A stretch of DNA of 6,985 nucleotides, taken from JBCCZC01 sp039188505. GTDB lineage: Bacteria > Pseudomonadota > Gammaproteobacteria > Xanthomonadales > SZUA-38. Below are positions 1-5,741 of the stretch, one piece after another. A program made the position numbers and the translations under genes. Below the pieces are notes generated by a model that was not told the origin of the DNA, searched no databases, and worked only from the letters and a program-made list of their open reading frames with translations. The number at the start of each line of letters is the position of its first letter. Position 1 is the first letter of the stretch. The stretch lies in contig JBCCZC010000309.1 in the NCBI GenBank assembly GCA_039188505.1, positions 1 to 6,985 of the forward strand. The letters are read 5' to 3'.

Positions 1-417
1 CGCCGCCTGGCCGAGGTGAAGCCCGACGAGATCGCCCTGGCGGACACCATTGGCGTGGCTGTACCGGACGAGGTCAGCCACCTCCTCCGGCAGGTCGGCG
101 CCGCCGTCGGTCCGGACGTGCCCCTGCGGGTCCATTTCCACAACACGCGAAATACCGGCATCGCCAACGCGGATGCAGCGGTGAAGGCCGGCGTCACCCG
201 GATCGACGCCAGCATCGGCGGCATCGGCGGCTGTCCCTTCGCGCCACGGGCCACGGGCAACATCGCTACGGAAGATCTCCTCTACCTGCTCGGTCGCAGC
301 GGCCGGAAGCCACCGGTGGATCTCGAGGCGACAATCGCCGTGGCGCACTGGCTGGAATCTCACCTCGGTCACCAGGTTCCTGGCCTCGTCAATCGGGCCG
401 GGCCATTTCCCGGCTAG
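1..417 (+). CDS. HMG-CoA lyase-like enzyme, C-terminal part (5' truncated by window edge)
   Basis: The frame is open from base 1 to a TAG at 415-417 and gives 138 residues; the start lies outside the window. The family (HMGL-like TIM barrel, related to hydroxymethylglutaryl-CoA lyase) cleaves 3-hydroxy-acyl-CoA esters, typically HMG-CoA to acetoacetate plus acetyl-CoA in leucine or ketone-body metabolism, in the cytoplasm. Visible family signatures are LADTIG near residues 13-18, the metal-binding HFHN (His45 and His47 of the fragment), and GGCPFAP around residues 76-82, whose Cys78 matches the catalytic cysteine. These are followed by ATGNIATEDL (84-93), the usual C-terminal motif. All expected catalytic residues in this part are present, so it looks functional. 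The exact substrate is uncertain because related lyases acting on longer branched acyl-CoAs share these motifs. It ends tail to tail with dctM, the two stop codons overlapping by 4 bp. Confidence 0.88.
   Translation, partial: RRLAEVKPDEIALADTIGVAVPDEVSHLLRQVGAAVGPDVPLRVHFHNTRNTGIANADAAVKAGVTRIDASIGGIGGCPFAPRATGNIATEDLLYLLGRSGRKPPVDLEATIAVAHWLESHLGHQVPGLVNRAGPFPG
397..414. terminator. Perfect 6-bp inverted repeat at the convergent HMG-lyase/dctM gene ends
   Basis: GCCGGG at 397-402 is complementary to CCCGGC at 409-414, with a six-base loop (ccattt). The repeat sits immediately before the plus-strand stop codon and immediately after the dctM coding end on the minus strand, where a bidirectional terminator would be expected. 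No T-tract follows on either strand, so intrinsic termination is not demonstrated; a transcript-end-stabilising hairpin or chance in GC-rich DNA are alternatives. Confidence 0.3.
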
Positions 418-1688
418 CGATCCAGCAGTACGAGGGACAGCCCTTCCCAATAGCCGATCAGCAGCACGCAACCCAGCAGCAGCAGGAAGAAGGGGATCGT
501 GGCGATCACCAGGTCCACGATGGAGCGGTCGAAGCGGAAGGCGGCGATGAACAGGTTCATGCCCACCGGCGGCGTGAAATAGCCGAGCTGCATCGCCGCA
601 AGAAAGAGGATCCCGAGGTGCACGGGATCGATGCCGTACTGCACCGCGATCGGCAGGATGATCGGCACGACGATAACCGTGGCCGAGAAGATGTCGAGCA
701 GCATGCCGAGGAAGAGCAGCAGGACGATCAGCACGGCGATGAACAGCGCCTTGGAATCGACCCAGCTCGTGGTCCAGTCGAGGATCTGGCCCGGGATGCC
801 GGCGTCGATGGCGAAGTTGGTCGAGGCCAGGGAGACGCCGAGGATGACCAGGATCGCGCCGACGAGGGCCATCGATTCCCGCACCAGCCGCGGCAATTCG
901 CGCAGCTTGATCTCGCGATTGATCACCACGGTCACGAGGACCACGTAGGCCGCCGTCACGGCAGCGGCTTCCGACACGGCCAGCAGGCCGGAATAGATTC
1001 CCCCGAGGACGACGATTGGAAGCGGCAGCTCCGGTAGCGCTGCCCGGGTGGCCGCCACGGCCTTGCCCCAGGAGAACGGCTGGGGTTCGACGCTGCGCCC
1101 CCGCGACTGGAATGCCGCATAGGTCGACAGGACCGCCACCATGAGCAGTCCCGGGAGAACGCCCGCAAGAAACAGGTCGTCGATGCCCACCGGCCCGCCA
1201 ATGCCCATCTGCTGCGCCACGACCCCGTAAAGGATCAGGGGCAGCGACGGGGCGAAGAGCAGCCCGAGGCTGCCGGAAGTCGTAACGAGGCCGAGGCTGA
1301 ACCGTTCCCGATAGCCGTCCTCGACGAGGGCCGGCAGGAGGAGCGCGCCGATGGCGACGATGGTGATGCCCGACGCCCCGGTGAAGGCGGTGAAGAAGGC
1401 GCAGGTGACGAGCGCGACGATGGGCAGACCGCCCGGCAGCCACCCGAGCCAGGCTTCGGTCAGCCGTACGAGCCGCTGCGGCGCTCCACTCTCGCTGAGG
1501 AGGTAGCCCGCGAAGGTGAACAGGGGGATCGCCACCAGCACCGGTGTTTCGGCCAGGCGAAAGATCTCGATGGTCACGATCTGCAGATCATAGCCCGCCT
1601 GCGCGAAGCCGATCAGCGCACCGGCGGCGATGACCGCATAGAGCGGCGCCCCCAGGAGCGCGGCGAGGAGCAGCAGCGCGGGGATCAC
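414..1688 (-). CDS. dctM: TRAP transporter large permease DctM (TPAT type)
   Basis: This is the large membrane subunit of a TRAP transporter, the channel-forming, probably Na+-coupled, inner-membrane component. The GTG at 1688-1686 is chosen as start: it gives 424 residues, the usual DctM length, and begins directly with the first hydrophobic helix (VIPALLLLAA). A longer reading frame running to 1850 would prepend 54 arginine- and proline-rich residues unlike any DctM. The GTG overlaps the dctQ stop in a GTGA, and a GAGGA Shine-Dalgarno sequence lies 8 nt upstream at 1697-1701. The protein is hydrophobic throughout, with about 11-12 likely membrane segments. Family motifs include FTGASG near residues 103-107, GYRERF, GIDPVHLGI, and LGYFTPPVGMNLF, whose TPPVG is at 372-376. 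The N-terminal-half motif usually read as PPS appears as APS in LLFAPSLPLILYG. It is the last gene of the operon. Confidence 0.93.
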   Translation of the reverse strand: MIPALLLLAALLGAPLYAVIAAGALIGFAQAGYDLQIVTIEIFRLAETPVLVAIPLFTFAGYLLSESGAPQRLVRLTEAWLGWLPGGLPIVALVTCAFFTAFTGASGITIVAIGALLLPALVEDGYRERFSLGLVTTSGSLGLLFAPSLPLILYGVVAQQMGIGGPVGIDDLFLAGVLPGLLMVAVLSTYAAFQSRGRSVEPQPFSWGKAVAATRAALPELPLPIVVLGGIYSGLLAVSEAAAVTAAYVVLVTVVINREIKLRELPRLVRESMALVGAILVILGVSLASTNFAIDAGIPGQILDWTTSWVDSKALFIAVLIVLLLFLGMLLDIFSATVIVVPIILPIAVQYGIDPVHLGILFLAAMQLGYFTPPVGMNLFIAAFRFDRSIVDLVIATIPFFLLLLGCVLLIGYWEGLSLVLLDR

Positions 1689-2176
1689 GAGTCGCGTCCT
1701 CGGACCAGGTTGAGGACGGCGTGCCCGGCATGCAGGAGGGCCATGAGCCCGAAACTGATCGGGATGACGAGCTGGAGCACCCAGGCGGGCAGGAAATCCC
1801 CCGGTGTGGCGTAGGCCAGCTCGTCGAGCACCATGCGGCCACCGTGCCACGCGATGACCCCCGCAACCGCGGCCGCAAAACCTGCGGTGAACGCTTCGAT
1901 AACCGCTCGCGGCCAGCCGCCGAGCCAGCGCTTCACGAGATCGACCCGGATGTGACGGGCGTCCCGCGCCGCCGCGACGGCGCCGAGGAGACCGATCCAG
2001 AGGACGGAGGCCCGCAGGACGGGGTCCGCCCAGAGGAGCGAACTATCGAAGACGTTGCGAAGCACCACCTGGGTGCAACCGAGCACCAGGAGGCATAGGA
2101 GCAGCAGCGACAGCACCCCGGCTTCGAGCCACCCCGCCGCGCGTGCGGACCAGGCCGCCGCTCGCTTCAGTTCCAC
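1685..2176 (-). CDS. dctQ: TRAP transporter small permease DctQ
   Basis: This is the small membrane subunit (163 residues, normal for DctQ) that pairs with DctM in the inner membrane and stabilises the permease. Four hydrophobic segments are visible, at about residues 17-37, 53-72, 92-112 and 133-152, as expected for DctQ. Between helices 2 and 3 lies RDARHIRVD (71-79), matching the conserved R-x(3)-H-I-x-V-D region of the family. The start is a GTG at 2176-2174, 7 bp after the dctP stop; no strong Shine-Dalgarno is visible, so it probably relies on reinitiation after dctP. Its stop overlaps the dctM start by 4 bp. DctQ sequences are poorly conserved, so the call rests on topology, the RxxxHI region and its position between dctP and dctM. 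Confidence 0.9.
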   Translation of the reverse strand: MELKRAAAWSARAAGWLEAGVLSLLLLCLLVLGCTQVVLRNVFDSSLLWADPVLRASVLWIGLLGAVAAARDARHIRVDLVKRWLGGWPRAVIEAFTAGFAAAVAGVIAWHGGRMVLDELAYATPGDFLPAWVLQLVIPISFGLMALLHAGHAVLNLVRGRDS

Positions 2177-2183
2177 CCGATCG

Positions 2184-3185
2184 TCAGCGGGCCCGGACCC
2201 GCGTGATCGCCTCGCGGAGCGCGTCGACGTGGTCGAATTCGTAGTCGTTGGACGCGTTGAGCTGGTCGAGCGTCCGGTCCGCGAGGGCGTGCCAGTAGGC
2301 GAGATCCTCGTCGCTGATGGGAATCGTCTCGATCCCCTGCCCTGCGAGCGCCGCCTTGGCGCCGACGTTGTCGAGGCGGTCCTGCGCCTGGAGTTCCGCG
2401 AGCGTCCCTTCCAGCTCCTCCCGCATTATCGCCTGATCGGCGGCCGAAAGGCGCCGGAACGCCCGGTTGTCGATCGCGATGCCACCCGCAACGTAGCTCA
2501 CCGGCAGGTCCACGAGGTACTTGACCCGCGTGTGCCACTGGAATGCGATGGTGCCAACCGGCGTGTTGACCACCGTGTCGATGAGGCCCGTCTGCAAACC
2601 CGTGTAGACATCAGAGATCGGCAGAGAAATCGGGGAAACGCCCGCCAGCTCGAGGCTGAGCGCGGCGACGTCGTCACCCTCGGGCACCCACACCTTCGAG
2701 GCGATGAGCGCGTCCCGACTGGCGATGCGACTCCCGCTCATGAGGTAGCCGAACCCGCCGCCGGCCAGCCCCACCATGGTCAGCCCGCGCGCCTCGAGGC
2801 CCTCGGCGAGGAGTGGATCGATCTCCTCGCGGACCGCGATGACCTCGTCCATGGATTCGAACAGGAAGGGCATACCGTAGAGCGCCCAGTCCGGATAGAC
2901 CTCGGCGAGCTCGCTGGTCGCGAACGCGCCGCCATGAAGCTGTCCGACGCGCATCTTGCGCAGCACCGTGGATGCGCTACCCATCACGCCGCCGGGATAG
3001 AACTTCAGCTCGACGCGACCTTCGGTGCGTTCTTCGATGCGCTTGCCCGCAGCGCGCATCTCCGTCATCCAGGAGGTCCCATCCGGCGCGATCGTGGCGA
3101 TCTTCAGCGTCGCCGCCGGCGCGGCACCAACCGTCAGGAGCAGGGCCAGGCCGAGCAGGCCTCGCTTGAACTTAGAAGTAGTCAT
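2184..3185 (-). CDS. dctP: TRAP transporter solute-binding protein DctP (TPAT type, carboxylate-binding Arg replaced by Trp)
   Basis: This is the periplasmic substrate-binding protein of the TRAP transporter, 333 residues, normal for DctP. The N-terminus is a clear signal peptide: K5, K7 and R8, a hydrophobic core at 9-20, and likely cleavage after APA at 24. There is no lipobox, so it should be soluble in the periplasm. The mature start TLKIATIAPDGTSW is typical of the family, as are FYPGGVMGS (62-70), MPFLF (105-109) and the SDVYTGLQTGLID region (191-203). In ordinary DctP/SiaP proteins a KIRVP-like strand supplies the arginine that binds the ligand carboxylate; here it reads KVWVPEGDD, with Trp166 at that place. 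From memory, KxWxxxGD recurs in TRAP receptors that accompany TatT lipoproteins. The ATG at 3185 lies 14 bp inside the end of tatT, with GAGGAG at 3190-3195 as ribosome-binding site. The ligand is unknown. Confidence 0.93.
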   Translation of the reverse strand: MTTSKFKRGLLGLALLLTVGAAPAATLKIATIAPDGTSWMTEMRAAGKRIEERTEGRVELKFYPGGVMGSASTVLRKMRVGQLHGGAFATSELAEVYPDWALYGMPFLFESMDEVIAVREEIDPLLAEGLEARGLTMVGLAGGGFGYLMSGSRIASRDALIASKVWVPEGDDVAALSLELAGVSPISLPISDVYTGLQTGLIDTVVNTPVGTIAFQWHTRVKYLVDLPVSYVAGGIAIDNRAFRRLSAADQAIMREELEGTLAELQAQDRLDNVGAKAALAGQGIETIPISDEDLAYWHALADRTLDQLNASNDYEFDHVDALREAITRVRAR

Positions 3186-4020
3186 TGCTCTCCTCGAGCA
3201 GTTCGCGGGCGCGAGTGTGCGCCAGCACGTTGGTCAGTGTCAGCCCATCCGCCTCGACGTCGGACGCTAGCGTTTCGTTCAGTAGCCGGTCGTGCAGTTC
3301 CTGGTCGAAGACGAGCCGCGCGTAGCGCTCGGCGAACAGCACCCGAGCCATGAGATTACGCCCCTGCGACTGGTCGATCGCCTGCTGAAAGTGCTGCCTG
3401 CCCTCTTCCGGCTTGCCGCCATACGCGGGCGGCAGCTGGGTCTTGAGCACGCCAAGGTAGAGGTGCGGCCAGCCGTCCCGGAAGCCATCATCGATGGCGA
3501 CGACACGCGCCATGGCGGCCTCGACCTTCGGCAGTTCCGCGATCGCGTCCCAGTCGCCGCTGTTCACCTGAATCCAGGTGGCCCAGGCCGCGGCGAAGCC
3601 GTAGAGCGGCTCGAGCGCGTCCGCGTCGACGAGCGCTAGCGCGGCGTCCCACTGATCGAAGGGCCCGCCGAACGCGGTGCAGAGGGCGTCGTCGGCCACG
3701 CAGAGGGCGCGCTCGCCATAGTCGCGCCCGCGGCCCGCGAGCCGCTTCGCCCGCTCGGGGTCGTCGACGAAGGCGCCGGCGTAGGAGCCGTAGAGATCGG
3801 CGCCTGCGAGCAGCAGCCTCAGGTTGTCTGGGTCCTCGGCGATGAAGCCATCCACCAGGAGCAGATAGGCCGGCAGCCCGTCGCGGACGACTTGCTCGTC
3901 GGTCTGGCTGAGGATGCCCGCCGAAAGCGCGTTGGCGAACCGCTGGGAGGCGGAGTCCACGATCGTGGCGCACCCACCGAGGAGCAGCGGCAGCAGCAGT
4001 AGAGCAAACCTTGTTCGCAT
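3172..4020 (-). CDS. tatT: TatT-family lipoprotein, TPR-like partner of a TRAP transporter (TPAT)
   Basis: This is a 282-residue lipoprotein matching the TRAP-transporter TatT component family (not the twin-arginine Tat system). In T. pallidum, TatT is a TPR-like helical trimer that binds the DctP-type partner. The N-terminus is a lipoprotein signal peptide with lipobox LGGC and lipidated Cys17. The mature protein is all-helical with family-typical stretches: LAGADLYGSYAGAF (71-84), KRLAGRGRDYGERAL (92-106), the GGKPEEGRQHFQQAI repeat-like helix (201-215), SQGRNLMARVLFAERYAR (218-235) and the C-terminal LTNVLAHTRARELLEESNDYF. Cys107 and Cys114 could form a disulfide. The start is the ATG at 4020; another ATG immediately upstream at 4023 is equally possible, and a TTG at 4080 would put 20 residues ahead of the signal peptide. 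No good Shine-Dalgarno is visible for either ATG. Its 3' end overlaps dctP by 14 bp, which supports the operon. Confidence 0.88.
   Translation of the reverse strand: MRTRFALLLLPLLLGGCATIVDSASQRFANALSAGILSQTDEQVVRDGLPAYLLLVDGFIAEDPDNLRLLLAGADLYGSYAGAFVDDPERAKRLAGRGRDYGERALCVADDALCTAFGGPFDQWDAALALVDADALEPLYGFAAAWATWIQVNSGDWDAIAELPKVEAAMARVVAIDDGFRDGWPHLYLGVLKTQLPPAYGGKPEEGRQHFQQAIDQSQGRNLMARVLFAERYARLVFDQELHDRLLNETLASDVEADGLTLTNVLAHTRARELLEESNDYF
3190..3195 (-). promoter_or_regulatory. Shine-Dalgarno of dctP, inside the tatT coding end region
   Basis: On the minus strand, GAGGAG lies four bases before the dctP ATG at 3185. It falls within the last codons of tatT, so ribosomes finishing tatT would pass over the dctP initiation site. 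This fixes the dctP start and points to translational coupling. Confidence 0.7.
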
Positions 4021-4134
4021 CATCGAAATTGTCGAGGAGAGGATCTGAAACCGGGATGAATTTTTTGTTGGACCGGACAACGATTGGTTTGCTTGCGACG
4101 CCCGCTCGATGCTGTGACAACAGCGGTCGACGTT
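4021..4134. other. Intergenic gap between folD and the TPAT operon; presumed promoter region, no clear promoter
   Basis: This is the only gap upstream of the four-gene operon on its own strand, and it contains a more A/T-rich patch around 4057-4068. I looked on the minus strand for a -35/-10 pair and found none that is convincing. A short perfect hairpin (GCTGT at 4111-4115, ACAGC at 4120-4124, four-base loop) lies 10 bp beyond the folD stop but has no following T-tract. Either a weak or regulated promoter lies here, or the operon is partly read through from folD. Confidence 0.4.
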
Positions 4135-5007
4135 TTACTGCGCCGGGGTCGGCATGGGCAGGCGCTCGACGGCCGATTCGAGGGTGTTTTCCATCAGCGT
4201 CGCAACGGTCATCGGCCCCACGCCCCCCGGTACAGGCGTGATCATGCCCGCTCGCTCGGACGCGCTCTCGAAGGCCACGTCGCCGCAAAGCGTGCCGTCT
4301 TCGCGGCGGTTGATGCCAACATCGATGACCACGGCGCCCGGGCGTACCCACTCTCCGGGAATGAGGTTTGGCTTGCCGACGGCCACCACCATGATTTCCG
4401 CGCGCTCGACGTGGAAGCGCAGATCTTTCGTGAACTTATGGCAGCAGGTCACGGTGGCGCCCGCCAGCAGCAGCTCAAGCATCAGCGGCCGCCCGACGTG
4501 GTTCGACGCACCCACGACCAGGCAGTCCATGCCCTTGGGGTCGATCCCGGCATCGCGCAGGATCGTCATGATCCCCTTTGGCGTACACGGCCGCAGACCG
4601 GGCTGGCGCAGCGCCAGACGACCCACATTGGCCACGTGGAAGCCGTCGACGTCCTTATCCGGTGCGATCGTATTGACCACCTCGTCCTGATCGATGTGAA
4701 CTGGCAGCGGCAGCTGCACGAGAATGCCGTCCACCGCCGGATTCTCGTTGAGCTCCCGCACCAGTGCGAGCAGCTCTTCCCGGCTCGTGTCGGCCGGCAG
4801 GTCGTAGTCGCTCGACGCGATGCCGGCGCGTTCGCAGGCACGCCGCTTGTTGCGGACGTAAACCCGGGACGCGGGATCCGCGCCGACGAGCACGACGGCG
4901 AGACCCGGGGGCCGGAGGCCGGCGTCACCGCGCGCCGCGATGGCCTCGCGCACCTTCTCTATGCGTCGATTCGCGAGCTCGCGACCGTCGATCAACCGTG
5001 CCGTCAT
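4135..5007 (-). CDS. folD: FolD, methylenetetrahydrofolate dehydrogenase / methenyltetrahydrofolate cyclohydrolase
   Basis: This is a bifunctional cytoplasmic enzyme of folate one-carbon metabolism: it oxidises 5,10-methylene-THF to 5,10-methenyl-THF with NADP+ and hydrolyses that to 10-formyl-THF. The 290 residues match the usual length. Visible signatures in order are SRVYVRNKRRACE with Tyr50 and catalytic Lys54, VQLPLP (97-102), KDVDGFH with Asp121 (118-124), PCTPKG (140-145), the dinucleotide-binding GASNHVGRP (166-174), FTKDLRFHV (192-200), VAVGKP, VIDVGIN (227-233) and PVPGGVGPMTVATLMENT (258-275). All catalytic residues are intact, and the FTKxLRxHV stretch resembles E. coli FolD. The ATG at 5007 gives the standard N-terminus; the ribosome-binding site is weak. 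It is divergent from yceF and sits upstream of the TPAT operon on the same strand with no evident functional link. Confidence 0.97.
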   Translation of the reverse strand: MTARLIDGRELANRRIEKVREAIAARGDAGLRPPGLAVVLVGADPASRVYVRNKRRACERAGIASSDYDLPADTSREELLALVRELNENPAVDGILVQLPLPVHIDQDEVVNTIAPDKDVDGFHVANVGRLALRQPGLRPCTPKGIMTILRDAGIDPKGMDCLVVGASNHVGRPLMLELLLAGATVTCCHKFTKDLRFHVERAEIMVVAVGKPNLIPGEWVRPGAVVIDVGINRREDGTLCGDVAFESASERAGMITPVPGGVGPMTVATLMENTLESAVERLPMPTPAQ

Positions 5008-5090
5008 GTCCCATCCGAGACTCAGAAGTTATCCGAGAGATGGAGTCAATCGGCGCTGATACAACGCTTCGACGCGCGGAAACCGGCCTC

Positions 5091-5118
5091 TTGCGATGCC
5101 TTGACCGAGGCGCAATAT
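5091..5118 (+). promoter_or_regulatory. Weak candidate sigma70-type promoter for yceF
   Basis: TTGCGA at 5091-5096 and CAATAT at 5113-5118 are separated by 16 bp, with the yceF start 29 bp downstream. Both boxes match the consensus only partially (four and three of six bases). The position in the 140-bp divergent folD/yceF gap (5008-5147) is right for a promoter, but this particular pair is tentative. No convincing folD promoter was found on the other strand of the gap. Confidence 0.25.
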
Positions 5119-5147
5119 CCTCGGCAGGCGAAACCACCGAGGCCACG

Positions 5148-5723
5148 ATGACCGACCCGCTGCTGCTGGGATCTTCGTCCCCCTATCGTCGCGAGCTGCT
5201 CGCACGCCTCGGGCTGCCCTTCACCCAGGCGAGCCCGTCGATCGACGAGACGCCCCGAGAGGGCGAAGGCGCGGCGGCGCTCGTGGAGCGTCTCGCCCGG
5301 GAAAAGGCGGCCGCGCTGGCGCCGAACCATCGCGGCCATTGGGTGCTCGCATCAGACCAGGCCGCGGCACTGGGCGATGCCATCCTCGGCAAGCCGGGGA
5401 ATCGGGCGGCTGCCATCGAACAGCTGCGTCGGTGCTCGGGCCGGCTCGTGGTGTTTCATACCGCCGTCTGCCTCGTCCGCGGCGAGGCGCAGCACCGGGC
5501 TCGCGACGAGACGCACGTGCGCTTCCGGGAGCTGACCGACGCGGAGATCGAGCGCTACGTGGACCACGAGGAGCCGTTCGACTGCGCCGGCAGCTTCAAG
5601 GCCGAAGGACTCGGTGTGGCGCTGTTCGAGAGCTTGCAGTCGGTCGACCCGACTGCGATCGTCGGCCTGCCACTCATCACGGTCGCCCGCCTGCTGCGGG
5701 AAGCCGGCTACCGCGTCCCCTGA
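5148..5723 (+). CDS. yceF: Maf-family nucleotide pyrophosphatase, YceF type (7-methyl-GTP pyrophosphatase)
   Basis: This cytoplasmic nucleoside triphosphate pyrophosphatase of the Maf/HAM1 superfamily releases pyrophosphate from non-canonical nucleotides. E. coli YceF prefers 7-methyl-GTP, so a house-cleaning role is inferred. The 191 residues are normal for the family. Motifs are LGSSSPYRRELL (7-18, the N-terminal substrate loop), IDETPREGE (32-40), RLAREKA (48-54), SDQ (69-71) with the catalytic aspartate, GKP (81-83), FRELTDAEIERYV (126-138), CAGSFKAEG (146-154) and VGLPL (172-176). ETPR, SDQ and CAGSFKxEG agree with YceF rather than with the dTTP/UTP-specific YhdE-type paralogue. The ATG at 5148 is supported by GAGG at 5139-5142, five bases upstream, and by alignment of the N-terminus to YceF; the frame stays open further upstream but nothing there looks coding. 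It converges on the glycosyltransferase gene. Confidence 0.93.
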   Translation: MTDPLLLGSSSPYRRELLARLGLPFTQASPSIDETPREGEGAAALVERLAREKAAALAPNHRGHWVLASDQAAALGDAILGKPGNRAAAIEQLRRCSGRLVVFHTAVCLVRGEAQHRARDETHVRFRELTDAEIERYVDHEEPFDCAGSFKAEGLGVALFESLQSVDPTAIVGLPLITVARLLREAGYRVP

Positions 5724-5741
5724 GCCCCGGGCGGGGTCTCA
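5721..5741. terminator. Inverted repeat spanning both stop codons of convergent yceF and glycosyltransferase genes
   Basis: TGAGCCCC at 5721-5728 pairs with GGGG and CTCA at 5733-5736 and 5738-5741, with one bulged T at 5737 and a four-base loop. The left arm contains the yceF TGA and the right arm the complement of the glycosyltransferase TGA. The genes are only 15 bp apart, so this stem is the obvious candidate for a shared bidirectional terminator. No T-run follows on either strand, so factor-independent termination is uncertain. Confidence 0.4.

Noticed and set aside
1689..1850. N-terminal extension of DctM by 54 residues
   Set aside because: The extension is Arg/Pro-rich, lies entirely within dctQ in another frame and is absent from the DctM family. 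The GTG at 1688 has a good Shine-Dalgarno and gives the normal length.
2055..3353. Open plus-strand frame of about 432 codons opposite dctP and tatT
   Set aside because: It is antisense to two well-supported genes. Its product is rich in Arg, Asp, Glu and His with no recognisable domain, as expected for the complement of GC-rich coding DNA.
4021..4080. Longer TatT starting at a TTG at 4080
   Set aside because: It would place 20 polar residues before the lipoprotein signal peptide, which is best formed from the ATG at 4020 or 4023.
4111..4124. Short hairpin downstream of folD as an intrinsic terminator
   Set aside because: The stem is only 5 bp and has no T-tract on the minus strand after it. 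Such a repeat is readily found by chance.
4084..5151. Open plus-strand frame of about 355 codons opposite folD
   Set aside because: folD on the other strand has every family motif intact. The antisense product is low-complexity, Arg- and His-rich and unrecognisable.
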